Numbered from the stretch's first letter, positions 21,795 through 34,800 are shown. The stretch is DNA of 64,000 nucleotides from Leptidea sinapis (GCF_905404315.1 NC_066292.1:9982001-10046000), one strand, 5' to 3'. Notes: generated by a model not told the origin, from the sequence alone. Translations and numbers: made by a program.

Positions 21795-21955
21795 TTTGGT
21801 TACATTCAAAAGGCTCCGATGTAGGCGTGCCACAGGGTTCGATCCTTAGCCCGTTTCTCTTTTAATCTATATTAACAAACTTCCATTTATGGTAGAGAAA
21901 CGAGCTTTATTATTTTATTTAAAATAAAACGGAAAGACAAAACGGTAGAGAGCAA
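21795..21955 (+). pseudogene. Reverse transcriptase fragment (non-LTR)
   Basis: Reads DVGVPQGSILSPFLF, a stop, SILTN, then after a frameshift NKLPFMVEKRALLF: the RT motif GVPQGSILGPFLF..IND and the start of the next block. Broken by a stop and a frameshift. Confidence 0.75.
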
Positions 21956-22284
21956 AATATTAACGATATTATGTTAAAAGTATTAAATTGTTCGCCTGAG
22001 GCTCATATCGCCCCACACCACTCACGCATTAAGACCCTTCTTATACAACTGTTGCATAAAATACTATTAGGTACATAATCGCGACACAGGTGAATTGTTC
22101 CCCAACATAGTAAAGCTAGATGGCTTTTCAAATAAGTTCACGGGCTTACATGGGCATCAAGGGATGATAACAAGTAACTCCTTTTTTTATAAATGAAAGC
22201 GAATTTGGGTTTTGCGCTCTCGGGTTTTTTACTACGTAGACGTAATGTACGCAGACTGTTATAACTATCCACGTTGTTCACCAG

Positions 22285-22442
22285 GAGAAGGACCTCTCAG
22301 ACCCCAAGCAGCTAGACCTGACCCGACAGCTGGCTGACTGTCTGTCCGTCTCGTTCGACGCGGTGCTCTGTCTCAGCAGGCTGCAAGAAGACGACACCGA
22401 AGACCTGCCGGTACTGAGGAGCAGGACGCACCAGTTCATCAC
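22285..22442 (+). CDS. SCAPER: SCAPER exon 11 of window
   Basis: Acceptor gttcaccag, donor gtgagt; 52 codons plus 2 nt. Reads EKDLSDPKQLDLTRQLADCL, then SVSFDAVLCLSRLQEDDTED and LPVLRSRTHQFIT. It corresponds to SCAPER ..TNKQVFEGLTTGLLKVSAVV.. and ..FNNRVQDLISYVV. It is followed by a 28-kb intron. Confidence 0.85.
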
Positions 22443-23730
22443 GTGAGTGTTTTCTTTTGGAAATACTATTTTGTGTCACTTTCTTGCTCCTTTCTGTTAT
22501 TTTTTTTTATAATGGACATATTATAAGATTGAATATCGTTGTAGTTAAGAGTTACCCTTAGGGTACTCCTAAGGTTAACGAGCGGATACCTTATTTCTAA
22601 GATTCTGCTGTTCGGCCGTCTGTCTGTCCAACATGTCTTTTAGCGGCATGTGTCTTATAAACAGCAATGCAATAGCCAGACAGCTAATTATTAAAAAGTA
22701 ACATCTATTTAAAATTTAAATAAAATACTTTTTAAAGGATTAAAACGAGTGTAATCCTTTAAATAAGGCATTTTATTTAAATGTGTAATACTCGCGTTAA
22801 TCAATGAAAATACTTTTAAATCCAAAAAGTTTATTCAAAATAGACATGAAATCTCTTATTGAACTTTAAAAAGCCGAGAAGAAAGTGAGCAAGAAACTCA
22901 GCGGGCGTCTTATTTTTTACGTTAAATTTGTTATGCCAATATGTTAGTAGATGGTTGCTTAGGAATGGCCTTCATCCATAATCTCAAAAGTAGGATACAT
23001 ACGCTAGTAGGAAAGGTGTTCTACTTACTCGCGGCCGCGCGCTAAACCTGCACGTTTCAACGTTAGTAGGGAAGATTTTCTACGTACTAGCGGTGCTATG
23101 TGCTTCGTGCTACGTACGCTTCTTCTCACTCTCTCTCAATCCCTCTTCTTGGACAAAAAGTCCAACATTTTCTAGTCACACATTGCGTTTCATCCGTAAA
23201 AACTTTACCCTCAAGCGACCAAAGAAGTTTCACTTTAAAAAAAAGGTTTTTTTATATTGTCATTGACATTTAATGTCAATCTCAGTGGTCTTTTAATCCC
23301 GTAACTCCTGAGCGAAGTCAACCGGACGGAGGGTCGGTATTGTGTCGCGTTTTTTTTCTAATCAGTTCCGATGTCGCAGAGTGGTGATTGACAGAGCATA
23401 ATGTTTATTTGTATTGGCGTGGCGTATTGTTCTACGTATTCCTGTTATTGGTATTTTGATTGCGAGATTCGCGGCTCAATGACTTGTCGAGTAATTATTG
23501 GGGTTGGAATTTACGTTGTTGTGAAAATTGCTTATATAATTTAAAAAAATATATTCTTAATTCTTCCTGTACTGCTAAACCGGTTATCGTAATTTTGTGT
23601 GAGCTGTTATTTTTCATTATGATAATGTTTCCTTAGTTTTTCGCGTATAGGAACATATATCTCCCAAATTTAACCTTCTACATCAGATTTTTTATTTTGC
23701 TATTGAAGCACGTTCTGTCAGGTCAGCTAG
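22443..23730. other. Start of the 28-kb intron: no gene
   Basis: Includes an imperfect hairpin around 22700-22790 (AAAGGATTA...TAATCCTTT), a LINE-like 3' piece at about 22820-22930, and a ~59-bp imperfect direct repeat (23001-23100). No exon. Confidence 0.5.
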
Positions 23731-23732
23731 TA

Positions 23733-24434
23733 GTATACATCCCTACTTTTAATATTGTAAATGTGAATGTAAGTTTGTTTGTTACGCTTTCACGCCTAAA
23801 TCTCTGAAACGATTTAGATGAAACTTACTTGGTACAGAGATAGACTAAAACTTGGAAAAGGATACAGGCTACCTTTAATCGCGAATAAGCGTCGAGTAAG
23901 ACGAAAGTTCGTACGGAGTCCAAAGAAAGTCACGCTCTCATGGCCTAACTTTGAATTTGATTTTGATTATTGTTTCCTAATGAAACAAAACAATGAATTT
24001 TGTATACTTTTAATTTTGGGCTTAAATAAATATATTGTAACTAACAAATATTTAGGAGTTTTTTATAATTTAGATCACAGTTTTGACTTTTGATGCGCAT
24101 TATGTCTTGATCACGGCGATGGGAGAGAACTATGAGAACATTAAGGCGGTCTGCGTGCGCAACTCGGCGAATCATAGACTGCATAGATAATAAAGAAAAT
24201 TACTAGACGCTATAACAAGTAAAATTGGTACAAAAATAGAAAGCAGAAAATTTACAGGAGTACTTTTAGAAAATATTTGTTTTTTCGTATGGGACACTAT
24301 ATGTGGCATCATCAAACCCGCAAAATCTTTATGATTTAGCAAAGGATGGCAAACACAATAAAGTTGGTTATAAAAATGTATCAAATGCTGCCCAAAGCAA
24401 CTATTCCACGCGAATGAAGTCTCGGGTAAAAACT
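23733..24434 (+). mobile_element. Non-autonomous Helitron
   Basis: Left part reads TTTCACGCCTAAATCTCTGA, GATGAAACTTACTTGG and AGAGATAGACTAAAACTTGG, the common lepidopteran Helitron body. It ends GAATGAAGTCTCGGGTAAAA then ACTAGT, matching the hairpin + CTAG terminus. The middle (24080-24190) is GC-richer, with a short open run MGENYENIKAVCVRNSANHR of unknown origin. No Rep/helicase. Confidence 0.7.
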
Positions 24435-26220
24435 AGTTATTTTATAATTTTGGAGAGAGGCCACTGATCTATATAGTGGCTAAAACAATTTTGATAAAAT
24501 TTCGTAGTGTGTTTAAGTGGAACTGTCGACAATGAACGATTTGTTTTTCGAAACCAAAAATATGATATGAAATTAATATTACATTTTCGTATTGCTTGTT
24601 GACTTTGAAAGTCTCATAGTACCTGTAAGATATAATCACTCGATAAATAACGTATGCGTGTAATTAGTAAAAACAATTTCCTAAAAAGTGGTCCCCCTAA
24701 AAATCATTGTCAATTAAGTGCAAAAGGTGCATTACACAAATTGAATAGAGCGCGCGTAGACGGGAACATGTGCGAAGTCGAGTCACATACTATTGTTCGC
24801 ATATGGAACCTGTGTTGCATTGCACTTTGAGCCACAGAGCAGCCGTAACAGTTGGCCAAATAATGTGTTTATTTACGTTGATAAATATTTGCAATCTTAG
24901 CCAACCTTATTAAGTTTAGTCTTTTGAAATAAATTGAAATAAGAATTAATTAGCATTATACGATTCCCTAGTATAATAATTATGAAACTTAACGAATTAT
25001 TTCATAATCCATACAATTATTATTTTTGAATTCATGTCTATATGTGTTTAATTACCAAACGGATAGACCGATTTAAATGAATTTTGTTTCCAGTGAATTC
25101 GAGAAAGGTTTAGATTCTCAAAACAGTCCATATATAAGTGAACTCCTAATCGGCTGATTTAACTTATTTTGATGAATTTTGTGTGTGTGTTTAAGTGAAT
25201 TCGAGAATGGCTTCGATTCACAATTCAGTCCACTGGAAAATGTTTATTAATTATTTATTTTTTGATAAAAAGCGCTACGACCGCAGTCCCGAATATTCAA
25301 AAATATTTTATTTATAGTAAAAATATTTCAGTATCTCTAATGGGCGATCAAGGAACACATTGAGTTATTGTATTAAAATAAATCATGCCCTTATTGAACT
25401 ATTACATTAAGATTTAATTAGTGTGTAAAGGTTTTCAGATATACGTAAAAAGACTATACATGTGGCAAATATAGTGCGGGATTGAAGAGAATATTTTACA
25501 TGATTTTTTATCAAATATTCTCGCGCCTTGATTAACAAACACTCTTACCTACATATTTATTTGTATAGCTCATTAATTTCGTAACACATTTTTGTCAATT
25601 GTCTTGATTTTAAATATTTACTTATTCTACGTTCAACTTACCTCATCGAATACGTAATGACATTAGATATTGTAAAAAAGTTTCAATAATTTCATCAAAA
25701 CGGTCCAAACGATTACAGTTTATTCAAAAAAGTTTAAAGTTTTAAAATTTAAGACGTGTACGTACAAGAAAACAAAGGGATTCAATAATGTTTTAGTAAT
25801 ACTTCAAATTATTTATTTATTTACAATAATGATCTTAAAAACAGGGGTAGTAGCAGTTTGGTCGGACTACTGTTACTCGTGATCTGTGGCTGTACTTTCC
25901 GAGGGCGATGTGACATCAATGTTTGTTAAATTACAAGTGCTTCATTGATCTAATCAAACGCAGTTGGTTCGAACCAATGTTGATAATGATAGTGCCTTCT
26001 GTATTACAAGGGGATTTTATGTTGTTCTAAGACATCATGTCTAAATGCGATATTTCACACATCACGTTGATTGGTAAATGGCATTCCAAAACCGTGCGAT
26101 TTACAAGAATCTTTTTGCCTTGTACAGCGATTTAATGGATTCATCTTTTGTCTACTGTATTCTAGAGCCGATATGACTTAGCGACTAATTGTTAGAGTAG
26201 TTATGATTTTATGATTTCTT
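24435..26220. other. Intron 11 segment without gene
   Basis: AT-rich. Contains a ~80-bp imperfect direct repeat (25065-25130 and 25150-25232) sharing GTGAATTCGAGAA and TTCAGTCCA-like ends. Nothing else recognised. Confidence 0.55.
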
Positions 26221-26221
26221 T

Positions 26222-26513
26222 TTATGAAATAAGGGCCAAGACGAGCTGGACGTTCAGCTGAGGTAATTGATACGCCCTGCCCAACAACCTGAACCTGAAC
26301 CTGAAAACCCAAAAATTCTGAGCTGTACTACAATTGCGCTCGTCATCTTGAAACATAAGATCTTAAGTCTCATTTGCCTAGTAATTTCACTAGCTACGGC
26401 GCTCTTTAGATCTAAACACAATAATGCTTACACATTGCTGCATCACAGCAGAAATAGGCGCCGTTGTGGTACCCTAGTCTAGCCGGCATCCTGTGCAAAG
26501 GAGCCTCCCACTG
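26222..26513 (-). mobile_element. Family A repeat, copy 2
   Basis: Full-length but diverged, with a small CCTGAA duplication replacing part of the AATGCAGTGCC region. Confidence 0.85.
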
Positions 26514-26769
26514 GAACGCTATAACCTCTTCGCTCATAAAGTGACAGACTTAGCAATGTTCTCCATACTGGCAAAGCTTGCTTAACATAAAGTGTTTGTT
26601 TCATTGCAATTCAAAGTGGCAAGCTTGCTGTAACAGTTTTTTTGAAATGTGTGCCAAATTTCGAAAATTACGCGAGAATAATTCCGGGCGCCTGCTCGTT
26701 GTTAGAGTAAAAATATTCAGTAAAACCCGACGTTCACATCTGAAGATGTAAATCACTTCCTGCTCTCAC

Positions 26770-27300
26770 CAGATCAATTATCGAACAATCTATTCAACTT
26801 GAAATCGAGTAGCACTCGTTCATTGTATTCGAGATATTGAATCGAATAATTAAACACTCGTTCGGTTGTTCAGATTGATTTTCTACATTATACTCGTGAT
26901 GGCAATCTTATTTAATCGGAGGTTATCCTTAAAGACTCTTATTTTTATCACCACACTTTCAGACATCTCTGACAGATTCACTCAACCATCAATTGAAATC
27001 AACCATAATAATTAGTCTTACACCTAACGATAAAAGCGAACAGTTTGTATTCTTTAAAAAAACAATAATAGCCAACAGTAATTACAATAATTTTATGTGA
27101 TAATAAAATTCAACTCAAAAGACCCGCGCAACAGAATTGTTTTTTACACTTGCTTATTGAGTAAATTCCTTCCAAAATTTGTGTCAAAATCACATTGCGA
27201 ATCGATTATCGAACAATCGGTTGTACTCAAACACGAGTGGCACTTAGTCATTGTGAACCAAGATGCTGAATCGAATGAAACACTCGATTCGATATCGTTA
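26770..27300 (+). repeat. Pair of ~100-bp diverged direct repeats
   Basis: 26770-26871 and 27197-27298 share ATTATCGAACAATC, CGAGT-x-GCACT, TCATTGT, TGAATCGAAT and AAACACTCG in the same order, 427 bp apart. Rich in AATCGA. Confidence 0.65.
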
Positions 27301-27479
27301 GTGCTGTTATTATACACTTAGTTGGAATGCTTTTTTTTACCCTCGACATAAAACAGATTTTTGATGTAATGTAACGTATAATTGTTTTATAGTTAGAACA
27401 TGTAAACGCCTTTTTTAATAAACGATAATAATAATTATATGAGGCTCTCAGAAATTTCTGGGAAACTAAAAAAATCACA

Positions 27480-27900
27480 TTAATCCATTAATTTTATGAA
27501 ATCCTCTATGCAAAGTCTCGGGTGCCTAAATCAGTTTTCGAAACACTTTTTCCATTCTGCCGCAGACATCTCTCCTACGGTCTTCTCGAACGCTGCGAAT
27601 CTTAAAACTGGATCCGTTTCAGCGGATTTTCTGTTTTAGGGAATTAAAAGAAGTCGCACTGTGCTAGATTAGGACTGTTAGGCGGACTGACAGGAGGGTG
27701 ACCCATGCAGCCTTAGTTTGAGAATATTACAATGAGCCTAGTGCTCAAATCAATAAACTCTGTAGCAATGATCAATATTCATCGGGCTAGTGGCTTATAT
27801 TAAAAAAAACTAAATCAAACGTTTATACCCCATCAGACCCCCATATTTCGTACTGAAACGCAACGGGGCACTTCTCTACTCAAAATAATTAAGAGCTAAA
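27480..27900 (-). pseudogene. mariner-like transposase C-terminal relic
   Basis: Minus-strand frames give HPPVSPPNSPNLAQCDFFLF (27630-27690), the mariner block HPPYSPDLAPCDFFLFP that carries the last catalytic Asp. Then, after frameshifts, FEKTVGEMSAAEWKKCFEN. Several shifts and stops; non-functional. Confidence 0.75.
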
Positions 27901-28092
27901 CATTTTAATTTTGCAATTGGTGGGCGGGGCGTCGCGATCGGACGACATGCTGACTAATTACAAAGCGGTTCATTGGCTTTTTGATATTCAACATGAATAG
28001 ATTAACAGGACGACAATTTGTGCGTTTACCCTGCAATAATAATAATCGTTTCAACCATATATTTATTTGAATCATTGTTATAAACTTTTTTT

Positions 28093-28394
28093 TATGAAAT
28101 AAGGGACGAGACGAGCAGGACGTTCAGCTGATGGTAATTGATATGCCCTGCCCATTACAATGCAGTACCGCTCAAGATTCTTGAAAAACCCAAAAATTCT
28201 GAGCGGCACTACAATTGCGCTCGTCACCTTGGGACATAAGATAAAGTCTCATTTGCCCAGTAATTTCACTAACTACGGCGCCCTTCAGACCGAAACACAG
28301 TAATGTTTACACATTACTGCTTCACGGCAGAAATAGGCGCCATTGTGGTGCCCATAATCTAGCCGGCTTCCTGTGCAAAGTAGCCTCCCAGTGG
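28093..28394 (-). mobile_element. Family A repeat, copy 3
   Basis: Nearly complete: GGGACGAGACGAGCAGGACG at the left and GCAAAGTAGCCTCCCA at the right. Close to the family consensus. Confidence 0.9.
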
Positions 28395-28634
28395 TTGTGT
28401 CCTCAAGAGTTAAAATAGATTACTAAGACGTTATTGTGTATTGATCTGTTTCTCTTACTACATTGGGATAAGTAAAAATAAGAAACTGTAAATCTCTTAT
28501 AAATAAAAGTGATCCTAAAAGATTTGTTATTTAATATGTTAATAGAAAAATTTTAAGCTTGTTCAATGATTACTTGGATAATTAGGTAACATTCTTATTT
28601 AGACATAAAATCTAGACAATTTGTTATGTTTTAA

Positions 28635-28815
28635 AGTGATAACCCTCACTTCTGGGATTAATTACACAAATAAAATTTGAAAACAAACTTTTATGAACGA
28701 TATGGGACACGAACTCGCTATCTCTCGCGTTCTGTGCGAGACCCAACTGAGCCAACCGTTCGAGTGACGTATTGTTAATAAAATCTTGTATGCTTTGTTC
28801 AACTCTCAGGTCAGT
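28635..28815 (-). mobile_element. tRNA-derived SINE, copy 2 (decayed)
   Basis: Shares with 10247-10430 the order CCCTCAC-TTCTGGGAT, a B-box remnant near 28707-28722, GTTCGAGTGACGTA and CTTTGTTCAACTCTCAGG. The B box is mutated. Confidence 0.65.
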
Positions 28816-29130
28816 CCCGCATCGTTAGTTAAAATTGTTTTCAAGTTTTATTTATTAGATATAAAATGCTTATTTTGTAATTGGAAGTCAACACAACTAG
28901 TTTTCACCGTTATAAGTTGCACCAGTTGACCAGCGATGACATTATTAATTAACTAAAGTGCCGAAGACTAAGTAATTATTTTTCTTTTATTAGAGACGAC
29001 TCCGCTATGTAGTTTTATTATAATTATTTCATAGCTTTGGCCGCATTGTTTTTGTTCAATTGCGTGAAATTACACAGATGTGTCATTTTTGTTTTGATGA
29101 AATTAGGACATTCATTATTTTATAAGATTA

Positions 29131-29441
29131 CTAGCTGACCCAGCAAACGTTGTATTGCCGATATTAAAATCGCGATACAAAAGTAATTGTTGATCGTAGA
29201 TGGGTGAAAATTTGAAGTTGTATGTATTTTTTAATGCTGACTCATAATCAAACAAATTTAAAAAAAAATGTCAAAAAATCCTTTGGACCTTAACATTAAG
29301 GGGGTTGAAAAATAGAGTATGTTGTCCGATTCTCCGAGACCTACCCAATATGCACTCAAAATTTCATGAGCATCGGTCAAGCCGTTTCGGAGGAGTTCAA
29401 TGTTTAACACCATGACACGAGAATTTTATGTATTAGATATT
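29131..29441 (-). mobile_element. Helitron-like element, family G copy 2
   Basis: Begins CTAGCTGACCCAGCAAACGT and ends CATGACACGAGAATTTTATG: the reverse complement of 6116-6435 along its whole length. Confidence 0.65.
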
Positions 29442-29485
29442 GCACTTGTAACTACTCGTTGACAGAGCATACTCCCATCTTAAAG

Positions 29486-29565
29486 GCAGGCGACGCATCT
29501 TGTCCACTAACCACTGGTGGTTAGTAAGCCTTTTGCTCGTTTGCCCCTTTTACATAAAAAAAATA
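29486..29565 (+). mobile_element. Family B-like tail fragment
   Basis: CTTAAAGGCAGGCGACGCAT, TTGCTCGTTTGCCCC and a T/A tail resemble the family B 3' end. Confidence 0.5.
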
Positions 29566-29569
29566 ATAT

Positions 29570-32415
29570 TTGATTTTTGTACCTTTTGTAATTTATTTAC
29601 ACCATACAATAGCTTATATCCATGGCGGAACAGAAGATTCGTGCTAAGCAGATGCGTAATGATAATTAACTAATTATTCTTGAAGTTATACTTCCTTACG
29701 CGCGTTATGAAAAAATGATGAGAGTGAAATTTTAAGATGCGCGCGCATCACTATAACACAAAAGTAACAGGTTGAAGTTGGTTGCTAAAATTTTCTGACG
29801 TTTGCGTCATTCGTTATTATTTGGTTTCTTCGTCCATTAGGACAGGCAAAGGGTTCAAGCCCATACAGCCGTATTCATTATTTAATAATTAATTGTCAAA
29901 GCCATCTTTGTAAGATTTTGACAATATTGTTCTTTCTAAAAACGTAGAATAGCACGAGGAATAAATTATTTTATTGATTTTTGCTTCGTTAGCCCAAAGA
30001 AGTATAACTTCTTGTGTGCATACAGAAGTACACACACACTTTTTTTTATAATTGTATAATTTTTAATACTAAAAATGCACTTCGTTTCAATACCGGTGGC
30101 AGAGTCTCCAAAGCACTGGGAGAATTGATTAACCTGATAAGCAGCCAAACTGTATAGTTGTCATTCATACGTGATAATGCTTCGCTCTAATTGTTATTGA
30201 GACGACTGATAGAAAAAAAAAACATTAGATACTTCCGTTCGATTACCAGATGACACCTACTAAGAGATTATCATCAAAGAATTTGATTAAATCACATCAC
30301 AAAATTCAATGTTATATTTAATGAAATAACTACACTTAAACAGTTTAAAATTGTAAGTATGGTCATGAATGAATTAAGTTGTGTTTTATTATGGCAAAAT
30401 AAAAAATAAAAAAGGCAAACCAAAAATGGCCAATTCTCTCACGGCAAGACGACTTTGGTCCCTCGTACCAGGGACTAAAAGTGACCTTTTCATCCAGATG
30501 GAAAAAAAACGTGGTGCGTGGTGGTGAGATAAGTAGAACATTGCCCTGATTGCATTGAGTATGATCTACTTTTCTCCCTAGGTGCGTAATATACTATCTT
30601 CCTCATCAGTACAATAAAATTTAATCAAATTACCTTTTGACAGCAATATTTATTGAGCAAACACATCAGTTCATGTTTTTCTCGGCGTCACTTGAATATT
30701 ATAATTATTATTATAAACGCAAGTGTCGCCCCCGCCTATCCCATTCTTCCCTGCATTATGCGCACTTAATTCAATCCATCGAAGAAACAATATTTATTCA
30801 ATAGAGGCCCGGTGAGTGAAGGGGGGTGACAGCGACCCCTGGCGGACTCGCATTCAATTTGTGTTTTGTCAATGATGCGCGCTCGATTTAATAGCAGGTG
30901 ACTGTAATTGTGCGCTATACCCTAGTAGGCGACGCGTTATTATTATTGATGTGTTTCGTTGTTTTATACGCTTCTCTGATTTGGCCTCGCTTAATGGAAT
31001 TAGTTAAAATTCTTTGTAATATGAAGGAAATATTTTCTTCGCTTCTCATGCTCTGAAATTGCTTATTTGTGCACGATATAGGCTGCACAAAATCGATTTT
31101 TGTACACAAGTGCACAAAAGGATTTAGTCATAAAATATGTATCTATATTAAGGCAAAGAAAATGAGCCATACAGCCAAACACAATAAAAAAGTTCAGAGA
31201 TAGAATTTGTTATTTTATCATATTTACTTTAATTTATGTGCCTCATATATTTTTTAAGACATAAAAGATATTAAAATTTTAATTTAAATACAGTAGGTTA
31301 TTTAATAAATTATATATATATATATTACAAAATTAATTTAATAGTAGGCTGTATAGGTCTGGAGCCCAAGCCTAAATATCAATGTCGTAAGATTAAAAAA
31401 AAGCGGCGGGAAACAGGTCTTGTTTTTTCATGTGGTGTTTCTTCAAATTTGCTAAAATTGTTAAAAATGTCCATGTTATATTATTTCTGTTTTATTTCCT
31501 CGCAATCGAGATGAAAAGCAGAGTTTATAACTCGCCCACAAAACGATTTTATCCTAGACATTACTATCAGCCCTCACTTTCGGCTCGGGCTGCTAAAAGT
31601 CTCGGATAAAAAATGGTTCGTTTTGTGCACTCGTTGTAAAATCTACTATTTCATGTCATCTATTCGAATTAAATCAAATTTGATGTAATTAGAACATTAC
31701 GTATTGCGTACTTTATCATGGACGTTTGTTTCCGAGTCATGGATGTTTATAAGTATTTATGTATGTTTAAGTAAGTATATTGGTTTAAATATATCGTTGT
31801 CTTGTACCCATAGTAGAGGCTATGCCTAGTTTGGGGCAAGATAATTTGTGTAAGATTGTGTCAATATCAAAATATCGCTTACCTACTCAAAAAGTTATCG
31901 AATTTTAATAAAAAGCCACCGAGTTGTGTAAGAGCTTTGTTTTTTTTAATAGTTCAGTTTCGTGTTTATTTTAGACAATAATGAAATGCGCCACTAAATA
32001 AAAAGCTTAACTTTTGGAACAAAGACTGACTGTAGACAAAGGTAGCTGTTGGCCATTTAAGATTTTCGATTTGTACAGAATACACCTAAACCAAACTAGT
32101 GATATAAAATACGCCATATTTTTGATTTAACGCCGCATTAGCTAATACATTGACGACTCGTCGCGCACGGCGGCATATGCGCATGTTCACTGCGAAATTA
32201 AATCAAAATACACGATCGCAAAAAGTGTCACAATAATTCTTGCTACATTACACTCTACCCCTTATTAGCCGACCCGAACATGCCTCACGGGCGCTAATAG
32301 ATACTTTAGACATCGAATAGCCAATAAATACATGAAAGACTTGCGGAATATTTCATAAAAGGCATAAAGGCATAAAAGGCATTTGTTTTCTCAAAATTGA
32401 TTCCTTTAGAATTCT
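29570..32415. other. Intron 11 segment without gene
   Basis: AT-rich, non-coding. (TA)n at about 31310-31326. A CG-richer patch at 30720-30910 is unexplained. No exon or classified repeat. Confidence 0.55.
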
Positions 32416-32419
32416 TTTT

Positions 32420-32760
32420 GATGTCATTTCTCATAACTACTATATTAAATTTTCATAAATGTACTGACAATGAATAGTCATAATATTTATTTCTTTAAAT
32501 GTTTCTTGGGGAGACTGTCTATAACCAAGCTGATATATAGCACGAACAGCTCTCTTTTGCATATCAATGTCAGCAGCATGACCCCATAGTAAAATACCGT
32601 ACGTCATGATGCTGTGAAAATAACTGAAGTACACTAATCTAGCGGTCGCAACATTAGTGTACTCTCTAATCTTTCTAACTGCATATGCCGAAGAGCTGAG
32701 TCTATCGCCTAGATGAGCAATATGTGTGGACTATGTGTATTTCACGGATAATGGTGAAAT
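32420..32760 (-). pseudogene. Non-LTR ORF2 C-terminal fragment
   Basis: Minus strand reads YFHSIMTYGILLWGHAADID, then MQKRAVRAIYQLGYRQSPQE: the ORF2 region YGIxLWG..A....LQKRAVR typical of CR1/Jockey-like elements. Related to 7600-7770. Open for about 64 codons and then broken. Confidence 0.78.
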
Positions 32761-33223
32761 ATGGAGTGTACTTTCTGTGACATTATAAGTATGGTATGGT
32801 TTATTATGATTAAAAAAATCTAAACCGTACATCGCTTTAAAATTAATTCTCAATTTAAACAAAAGCGGGATGTGCTAGACCACACAATAGAAGTGAAATC
32901 TTCATCAAGGCGATGTTAATACAACGAAAGACATATTTTTTTGCTATATTCCTTACGTAATAATATTTACAATATAAATCATATAGTGCTTTTTAGTTTT
33001 TGTAAATCTTTTTTTATTGTAACATTTCACTTACAAAACTTCTCATATCGAATGTGTGTCGATAAATTTTTAATTATCCTAGTGATCCTGGTTAAGGTGA
33101 TGAAAATATTGTTATGCCATCGGTCCTTGACGATTGTGCGTCCGCTCATCTGTCCTCTTTATATATTTGTTTAACATATAAGATAATACATAGATTAAAA
33201 TACTTATTGTATACAAATACTTA

Positions 33224-33340
33224 CCCCCTTATTCATAATGGTCCGCTAACTTAAAACACCTGTACAGAGTGTTATTTTTCATTCTGACTTAGGTCAATAG
33301 AAGAAGACTTTAAGTTAGCAGACTATTATGAATAAGGGGG
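33224..33340. mobile_element. 117-bp palindromic MITE with TTA target duplication
   Basis: Ends CCCCCTTATTCATAATGG and its near-perfect complement (32-bp arms, 2 mismatches), flanked on each side by TTA (33221-33223 and 33341-33343). A 3-bp TTA duplication fits PIF/Harbinger-type MITEs. Confidence 0.85.
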
Positions 33341-33559
33341 TTAAACTTTATGAAGGCTTCCTGTGTGTGTTGGCCGCTGCATTTTTAATTACAAAAACAC
33401 TAAAAATGAATATACCAATCTTCGATTTGAGTGTATACATAAAAGAGTATTGATAGTATAATAAACAATAAACGTTTACAATAACAATTTTGAGTTTTAG
33501 TTGTTTAGTTTCCGTGTTCAAAAAGAGTCGCTGACATGTAACATTTTTATATTACTTTC

Positions 33560-33845
33560 AATCGGTTGTTTCAATCCGTATGTTATACGACCTTCATGTA
33601 AGTCGCCACAGAGATAATCACGCCCACGTCAGAATTCAGTGAACCAGCAACACACATAACTATACGAGAAGTAGCCTCATTACCATATGCCAGTTGTAGT
33701 TTCTGGCAACTTTCTTTTGACTTGGGCCACAGCGAAAATCATGAAAAATCATGACGCGAATATTTTCTCGAGTTAAATTCATTGCAATGCTGCCACATAA
33801 ATTGAAACGCGGTGCTAAAATGTAAAACAAATAACAATCACACAA
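33560..33845 (-). pseudogene. mariner-like transposase N-terminal relic
   Basis: Minus strand reads MNLTRENIRVMIFHDFRCGP then, after a frameshift, LQLAYGNEATSR. This is the helix-turn-helix start of a mariner transposase (LTRENIRAMI.YDFR.GL...FGDEAPS). The rest is missing. Confidence 0.72.
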
Positions 33846-34745
33846 ATTAAAATGCTTCTCTCGGAGTTTTATTTTTTAATTTTCTGTATTTGTTTTTTAA
33901 ATCAATGTATAATAAATGGCTTACCCTTAAGCTGCCTTATAGCCTGTGTTTCTACTTTTATTTTAGAATACTAAGTTGTGGGTTGCGCTGTTATTGCTAT
34001 TTCCGACAGGGCTACGAACTGCAGAGTTTATAAGCTGCTGAGAAAATCTTAGGTCTTTCGGGTCAAGCAATGGCAAATAAAAACTTCGATTTAACCATCA
34101 CATGGACAAGCAGCTCGTAGATTATATGGAAGTGCCCCACAAATAATCAACCGTGACCGACCCCAATCAACAATTATAACCGTCTCGATGTCAGTATTTC
34201 AAATTCGCATTAGGTCGTGTTTTGCAAATGTGGTTCCGATGTAGTCTCGGGGGAGTGGGTTCGAATACGGCGCGTGACGTGTCCCTAGGCGCCCGTCGAC
34301 TGTGGAATATTTTAATACGCAGATTATTGTACCCGTGACGTTCCTGCTTGTGTTATTTGCTATATATTTTTAGTATTTCGTATTCTGAAGTTTTAACGGT
34401 ATTTGGGGTATTTCTAATGAGCTTAAAAAATATATGTCATTATCGACACGGAAAATACAACTGACCTTGTTTGGATAATTATGTATAAATCACGCTTGAT
34501 GTGATTTCCAAAAAAAAAATTGAATACCTATAATATTCTGACCTTAATTCATTAATTCTATTATTGCACTGATTAAAAATCTCTTACGTTACAAAACATA
34601 GATAAAAAACGAAAACTACTTTTATTTGGCGATGATAACTTCATCAAATAATAAATATCACGGATAATCGCCGTAATGTTGTTTGCAAACTAACTACGAG
34701 TATATTGTGTGTCCAAAATCTTAATCAAGATTAGAGTTATCTCAA

Positions 34746-34800
34746 TGTGCCCCCCGCGGTGTATCCCGTGATGCCCCGCGGTGCCCCTCGGTGCCCCACT
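34746..34800 (+). repeat. GC-rich short tandem repeat
   Basis: Irregular ~10-bp units of the form CGGTGCCCC. The only strongly GC-biased simple repeat in the window. Confidence 0.7.

Noticed and set aside
23818..24384. Frames of 91 and 70 codons
   Set aside because: Inside the non-autonomous Helitron; no Rep or helicase motif.
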